64,000 nucleotides of DNA from Lachnospiraceae bacterium (GTDB lineage Bacteria; Bacillota; Clostridia; Lachnospirales; Lachnospiraceae). Positions 60,454-64,000 of the stretch are shown here, one piece after another. The translations under genes were made by a program, and so were the position numbers. Position 1 is the stretch's first letter. Each line of letters begins with the position of its first letter. The DNA lies in the NCBI GenBank assembly GCA_017463255.1, contig JAFTPP010000007.1, forward strand, positions 1 through 64,000, read 5' to 3'. Below the pieces are notes generated by a model, which worked only from the letters and a program-made list of their open reading frames with translations, did not search any database and was not told where the DNA came from.

Positions 60454-61953
60454 TTAATATTCAATTTTCAGATAATCGAAGTCTGCATAACCTCCGGTTG
60501 TTTTTGTGGCATAGTTATATAGACCGATTCTGTAACCCATGAAATGGTCAAGTGTATATAACATTTTAAGGGTAATACCGATTTTTTCATAGGTACCACC
60601 ATCCAGTGAATAGTAGAATTCGGCTTCGTCCTTACTGTTTTCAAAGTCAAAGAATATTTTGAAATATACTTTATCAGTATCTATTGCTATCTTAGCCTCT
60701 TCCTTTTCGCCGCCCATACCGTCTTTTACAGTCATGGTAATAAAGGACTTATCTCCTTCTTTTTTGACCCCTACCGTTCCAAAATTAGACTGAAGGGCTA
60801 CCATTCCCGCATAATCTCCATCCTTCATTCCCGAAGTCTCTAATACTGTATACGCAGTCGTTTTTGGTCCCATGGTTCTCTGAGTAAGGGTATTTCTCGC
60901 AGCTACAACACAGTTTGTCAGATGACCGGTTGTCAGTCTTAAATATCCTTTTTTCTTAGTTACGGACCAGTTTGCATTGTCCGGATTATGATTCCACTGC
61001 CACTGTAACGCCAGGTTGTTTTCTTCATAATCAAAATCATCATCTGTTACAATAGGCGCTCCCCTATGTTCTTCCATCGGCACTTCAAAAAATTCTTTTG
61101 CCTTACCGTCAAAACCAATCATGGGCCATCCGTCTTCCCATGTTACAGGTAAGATAAACGGGCATCGTCCCACTGCATCCCTATCCTGAAACAGCATGAC
61201 ATACCAATCCCCGTCCGGAGTATCAAACAAGCCACCCTGGGCGATTCCTTTATTTAGGTATCCCATATCATCATCAAATACAATTTTTCTCTCATAAGGT
61301 CCCAGTAATTCTTTGGAGCGGTAGCAAACAACCCTACGTCTTGCATGTCCGTCTGTTGGCCACTCTATGTACAACAAATAGTAAGAACCATTCAATTTAT
61401 AAGCATGACAGCCTTCACAACGAAGTCCGATATTTTCTTTTGGTGTAGAAAATAATGGCTGGTCAATGCCGCCTTCCTTAAATCCGGTTAAATCGCTATT
61501 TAACTCAACAATTCTGATATCTCCGCAGTTGCAAATTACAAACACTTTCCCATCATCAAATAATACGCCGGGATCATGCAATAGCTGGGGTATATTCTTT
61601 CTGCTCCATGGTCCCTTTTCAATATCCTCAGTTTCATAGATATAAAACTGCCGGGTATTATTACAGGAGAAAAAAGCATAGAACTTACCATTATGTTCTC
61701 TAAGTGCAGTAGCCCACTGTCCGCTTCCGTAAATTCCTATGCCGTCAGCCAGAGTACAACGCTCATCCTCTTCTAAGATGTCAAAAATATAACTGACGAT
61801 TTCCCAGTGCGCAAGGTCTGTAGATTTCATCACCGGACATCCCGGAAACACATGCATTGTGGTACTTACCATATAATAAGCATTTCCTACCCTGATGACG
61901 TCCACATCAGGAACATCGGAATAAATAATCGGATTCTTTAATATTGTACTCAT
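60454..61953 (-). CDS. Glycoside hydrolase family 43 (beta-xylosidase/arabinofuranosidase type)
   Basis: A cytosolic hydrolase of 499 residues without a signal peptide. The five-bladed propeller domain (about 1-300) starts NPIIYSDVPDVDVIRVGNAY, whose Asp is the usual catalytic base, and has LHDPGVLFDDGKVFVI and the acid region LRCEGCHAYKLNGSYYLLY. A C-terminal beta-sandwich (about 310-499) with LALQWQWNHNPDN and YSLDGGTYEKIG is typical of GH43 subfamilies acting on xylo- or arabino-oligosaccharides. Substrates are inferred. It fits the window's sugar-uptake theme but has its own promoter. Confidence 0.92.
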   Translation of the reverse strand: MSTILKNPIIYSDVPDVDVIRVGNAYYMVSTTMHVFPGCPVMKSTDLAHWEIVSYIFDILEEDERCTLADGIGIYGSGQWATALREHNGKFYAFFSCNNTRQFYIYETEDIEKGPWSRKNIPQLLHDPGVLFDDGKVFVICNCGDIRIVELNSDLTGFKEGGIDQPLFSTPKENIGLRCEGCHAYKLNGSYYLLYIEWPTDGHARRRVVCYRSKELLGPYERKIVFDDDMGYLNKGIAQGGLFDTPDGDWYVMLFQDRDAVGRCPFILPVTWEDGWPMIGFDGKAKEFFEVPMEEHRGAPIVTDDDFDYEENNLALQWQWNHNPDNANWSVTKKKGYLRLTTGHLTNCVVAARNTLTQRTMGPKTTAYTVLETSGMKDGDYAGMVALQSNFGTVGVKKEGDKSFITMTVKDGMGGEKEEAKIAIDTDKVYFKIFFDFENSKDEAEFYYSLDGGTYEKIGITLKMLYTLDHFMGYRIGLYNYATKTTGGYADFDYLKIEY

Positions 61954-61964
61954 ACTGCCTCCTT

Positions 61965-61980
61965 ACCACAAAAATGTGGT
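61965..61980 (-). other. Small inverted repeat beside the GH43 ribosome binding site
   Basis: ACCACA-AAAA-TGTGGT is a perfect inverted repeat directly upstream of the GGTAAGGAGG of the GH43 gene. It could be an operator or a hairpin that affects initiation. Confidence 0.35.
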
Positions 61981-62002
61981 GTTTTTCTTCTACATTAAAT
62001 AT

Positions 62003-62031
62003 AGTATAAGGATTTTGATGAGTTCTGTCTA
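62003..62031 (-). promoter_or_regulatory. Promoter of the GH43 gene
   Basis: On the minus strand TAGACA (62026-62031), 17 bases, TATACT (62003-62008), about 50 bases before the ATG and just after the chemoreceptor stop. Confidence 0.7.
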
Positions 62032-62034
62032 TCT

Positions 62035-63489
62035 TTATTCACTTTTTAAATCCTTGGCAAGATGATAAATATTAGTAAGTGCTTCGTTTACTTTACTCAT
62101 CTGTTCAACCGCTTTTGACATTAACTGTGAAGCTTCTCCGGATACTGCTGCCACTTCCTCGGTATTTGCAGATAATCCTGTGATTCCGTCTGCAATCACA
62201 CCTGTAGAATCTGTAATTTCACCCATCATTACCTTAAAATCATTGATGGCATTCATAAGACCGTTGACACCTGAATCTATTTCATCAAATCTGCCCTTGG
62301 TTTCTTCAATCAAGAGATTCTGCTGTCCTACAATTTCCACTGAATGGTTAATGCTTTCTGTTACGCTTGTTACATCCTCATTTAGTTCAGACAAAATAGA
62401 AGCTATATTCTCTGTAGCCTGTTTGGTCTGCTCTGAAAGATTTCTGATTTCATCCGCCACAACCGCAAAGCCTTTTCCTGCATCGCCGGCTCTCGCAGCT
62501 TCAATAGAAGCATTCAAGGCAAGCAAATTGGTTTGAGATGAAATATTCATAATAACACTGATAATGTCCGCAACCTTCTTAGCTCTTTCATTCAATGCCT
62601 TTACATAGGTAACGGTTCCCTCATTTTCTTTTTCCACATCCTTGGCATGTTCATGTAGCTCTTCCATTGCTCTTGCGCCTTGGGAAACATCTTCTAATGC
62701 TTTGGCTGATGCCTGCACCATCATATCTGTTTTTTCCTTTGCATCCTGGGTATTTAACTGAATGCCCTGGCACATTCTGGTCTGTTCCTGAATGGCTTCT
62801 GCTGTATTTTCCACGCTGGAAGCAATATTTTGCATAGAGAAATTACTGGTATCAATGGCACCGCTCAAATCCTTAACATATTCATTTGCTTCATCAAAAT
62901 ATGCCACAATGTTTTCAGAAACATGAGTCATTCTCTCAGCGGCTTCTTTTTGTTTCAAAGCGCCAGCCTGAACAGTTTCCATATTTTCCTTATTAAATGC
63001 AATCCAAATTCTTGTAATCTGAAGCACGGCAAAAAGAATAAATAACATAATAACAATAGTTGTGCCCGCTTCCATCATAGAAGCCTTTCCACACATACCA
63101 AGATAAATGGTTTTTGCAATAAAGAACGGCATGAAGCCTGCCGCCACATACACAACTCTTTTAAAATTAAGATATGCCATATCTATAATGAGAATTGCTG
63201 CCGCAAGCATATAAAAGAATAATAAATCCACGCATATTACCATTACTACATACACTGCTCCGGCAACGGCTATCATAATCGTTCCGCAATTTGGTTTTCC
63301 CTTAAGCTTAAGATAAACAAGTACCACCAGTAATGTTCCAATCATACTGGTAAGCATAGCTATATTAGAAGGTACTCCTGCTCCTCCTTGGGAAGCCAAG
63401 CCTAACATATTTAATGCAATTCCTATCATCACCACTAACACCGTAGGAAATACTATGGAATCCGCCTTGAGATATTGTTTGTCTGTCAT
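62035..63489 (-). CDS. Methyl-accepting chemotaxis protein
   Basis: A chemoreceptor of 484 residues. The N-terminal 170 residues form about six hydrophobic segments instead of the usual periplasmic sensor. There is no clear HAMP domain. The cytoplasmic coiled-coil (about 190-484) contains the CheA/CheW-binding tip [20 protein letters not shown] followed by [17 protein letters not shown]. It probably senses something in or near the membrane. No other chemotaxis or flagellar genes are in the window. AGGAGG lies before the ATG. Confidence 0.93.
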   Translation of the reverse strand: MTDKQYLKADSIVFPTVLVVMIGIALNMLGLASQGGAGVPSNIAMLTSMIGTLLVVLVYLKLKGKPNCGTIMIAVAGAVYVVMVICVDLLFFYMLAAAILIIDMAYLNFKRVVYVAAGFMPFFIAKTIYLGMCGKASMMEAGTTIVIMLFILFAVLQITRIWIAFNKENMETVQAGALKQKEAAERMTHVSENIVAYFDEANEYVKDLSGAIDTSNFSMQNIASSVENTAEAIQEQTRMCQGIQLNTQDAKEKTDMMVQASAKALEDVSQGARAMEELHEHAKDVEKENEGTVTYVKALNERAKKVADIISVIMNISSQTNLLALNASIEAARAGDAGKGFAVVADEIRNLSEQTKQATENIASILSELNEDVTSVTESINHSVEIVGQQNLLIEETKGRFDEIDSGVNGLMNAINDFKVMMGEITDSTGVIADGITGLSANTEEVAAVSGEASQLMSKAVEQMSKVNEALTNIYHLAKDLKSE

Positions 63490-63514
63490 ATTCTGTCTCC
63501 TCCTGTCACATTCT

Positions 63515-63558
63515 TAGTACTTATGTACTATTCTACATTCAGGGTATTACAAATGCAA
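63515..63558 (-). promoter_or_regulatory. Promoter and overlapping palindrome of the chemoreceptor gene
   Basis: On the minus strand TTGCAT (63553-63558), 17 bases, TAGAAT (63530-63535). The perfect inverted repeat TAGTAC-TTAT-GTACTA (63515-63530) starts at the downstream edge of the -10 and covers the predicted start, a good position for a repressor. Confidence 0.55.
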
Positions 63559-63656
63559 ATTCGTTTTCGGAAGCTTTCATGCCGTTTTCGCACTGTATCC
63601 GAAACCGACAAAAAAGTATCCGAATTTGTTTTTGTTTTTTTTTACCAATACAAAGG

Positions 63657-63685
63657 TTTACTTTGTAATTAAAATATATTAGAAT
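63657..63685 (+). promoter_or_regulatory. Promoter of pfp
   Basis: TTTACT (63657-63662), 17 bases, TAGAAT (63680-63685), 35 bases before the ATG. Confidence 0.65.
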
Positions 63686-63720
63686 GATTCTGTATAAAAT
63701 TTTAATAAGGAGATTTAGTC

Positions 63721-64000
63721 ATGAAAATTTCATCATTACAGAAGGCTAGATATGAGTATACTCCAAAACTTCCGGGAATGCTTAGAAACGGCATTGCTGA
63801 TATTTGCGTAAATGAAGGTGCGGAAACTCAGAGTGTAGCTGATCAGGAAAAAATTAAAGCTCTTTTCCCAAACACATATGGTAAAAAAGAAATCACTTTC
63901 AAAAAAGGACAGAATACTTCTGAAGCTAAGAAACAGGTAGTAGGTGTTATCCTTTCAGGCGGACAGGCTCCGGGTGGTCATAACGTTGTTTGCGGTTTAT
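63721..64000 (+). CDS. pfp: PPi-dependent 6-phosphofructokinase, N-terminal part
   Basis: The window ends after 93 codons. The visible part starts MKISSLQKARYEYTPKLPG and reaches VVGVILSGGQAPGGHNVVCG, the phosphate-binding loop of the long, PPi-using phosphofructokinases (diphosphate--fructose-6-phosphate 1-phosphotransferase). The enzyme phosphorylates fructose 6-phosphate with pyrophosphate in glycolysis and is reversible. The ATG follows AAGGAG. The gene continues beyond the window. Confidence 0.88.
   Translation, partial: MKISSLQKARYEYTPKLPGMLRNGIADICVNEGAETQSVADQEKIKALFPNTYGKKEITFKKGQNTSEAKKQVVGVILSGGQAPGGHNVVCGL

Overview
The window looks like a piece of chromosome from a low-GC, Gram-positive, obligately anaerobic gut Clostridium relative, most likely a butyrate-producing member of the Lachnospiraceae. 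The grounds are AT-rich DNA with strong AGGAGG-type ribosome binding sites, a complete thl-crt-hbd-bcd-etfB-etfA operon plus a separate ptb-buk pair, a Spo0A-like regulator, PPi-type phosphofructokinase, many lipoproteins and many family-typical hypothetical proteins. No phage, plasmid, IS element or CRISPR array is visible. The genus assignment is inference.

Layout. 1-520: two serine tRNAs. 520-7,180: a leftward housekeeping cluster (YcxB-like protein, tsaE, tsaB, rimI, a Cys-rich mini-protein, rnz, a membrane-anchored protein, tsaD, ispD), preceded by an FMN-riboswitch-controlled riboflavin transporter. 7,480-15,300: tex, three small rightward genes of little-known function, then prfB (with a +1 frameshift site) and secA. 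15,400-17,550: ptb-buk, which turns butyryl-CoA into butyrate and ATP. 17,560-32,570: an accessory region of surface and secreted proteins: a collagen-like protein, a secreted double nitrilase-fold protein, a GNAT enzyme, a methyltransferase, a 39-residue peptide gene, two paralogous membrane proteins (one with a broken start), a Spo0A-like regulator, a 13-repeat Cys-rich secreted protein, two lipoprotein serpins and a zinc-ribbon membrane protein. 33,010-39,100: the butyryl-CoA operon, with a Rex-like site in its leader. 39,200-42,450: hpf, trxB, a short-chain dehydrogenase and a small membrane protein. 42,530-48,570: a sugar ABC transporter, its LacI-type regulator and an SGNH-hydrolase lipoprotein. 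48,570-50,220: a repeat-rich island around a nuclease-like gene. 50,220-55,040: an MFS transporter and a heterodimeric ABC exporter. 55,200-64,000: a PAS-GGDEF-EAL protein, two tandem GT-C-like membrane proteins, a GH43 glycosidase, a chemoreceptor and the start of PPi-phosphofructokinase.

How it fits together: the sugar transporter, SGNH esterase, GH43 and Pfp feed glycolysis. Thl, Crt, Hbd and Bcd-EtfAB convert two acetyl-CoA to butyryl-CoA while balancing NADH and ferredoxin, and Ptb-Buk finish with substrate-level ATP. Four intergenic regions carry what appears to be one family of three-hairpin elements ending in GACCCC or ATACCC. This family, the 39-residue peptide gene, the UAA-containing prfB recoding site and the nuclease gene lacking a normal start are the least ordinary items here. 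All calls rest on reading the sequence; no database search was run.
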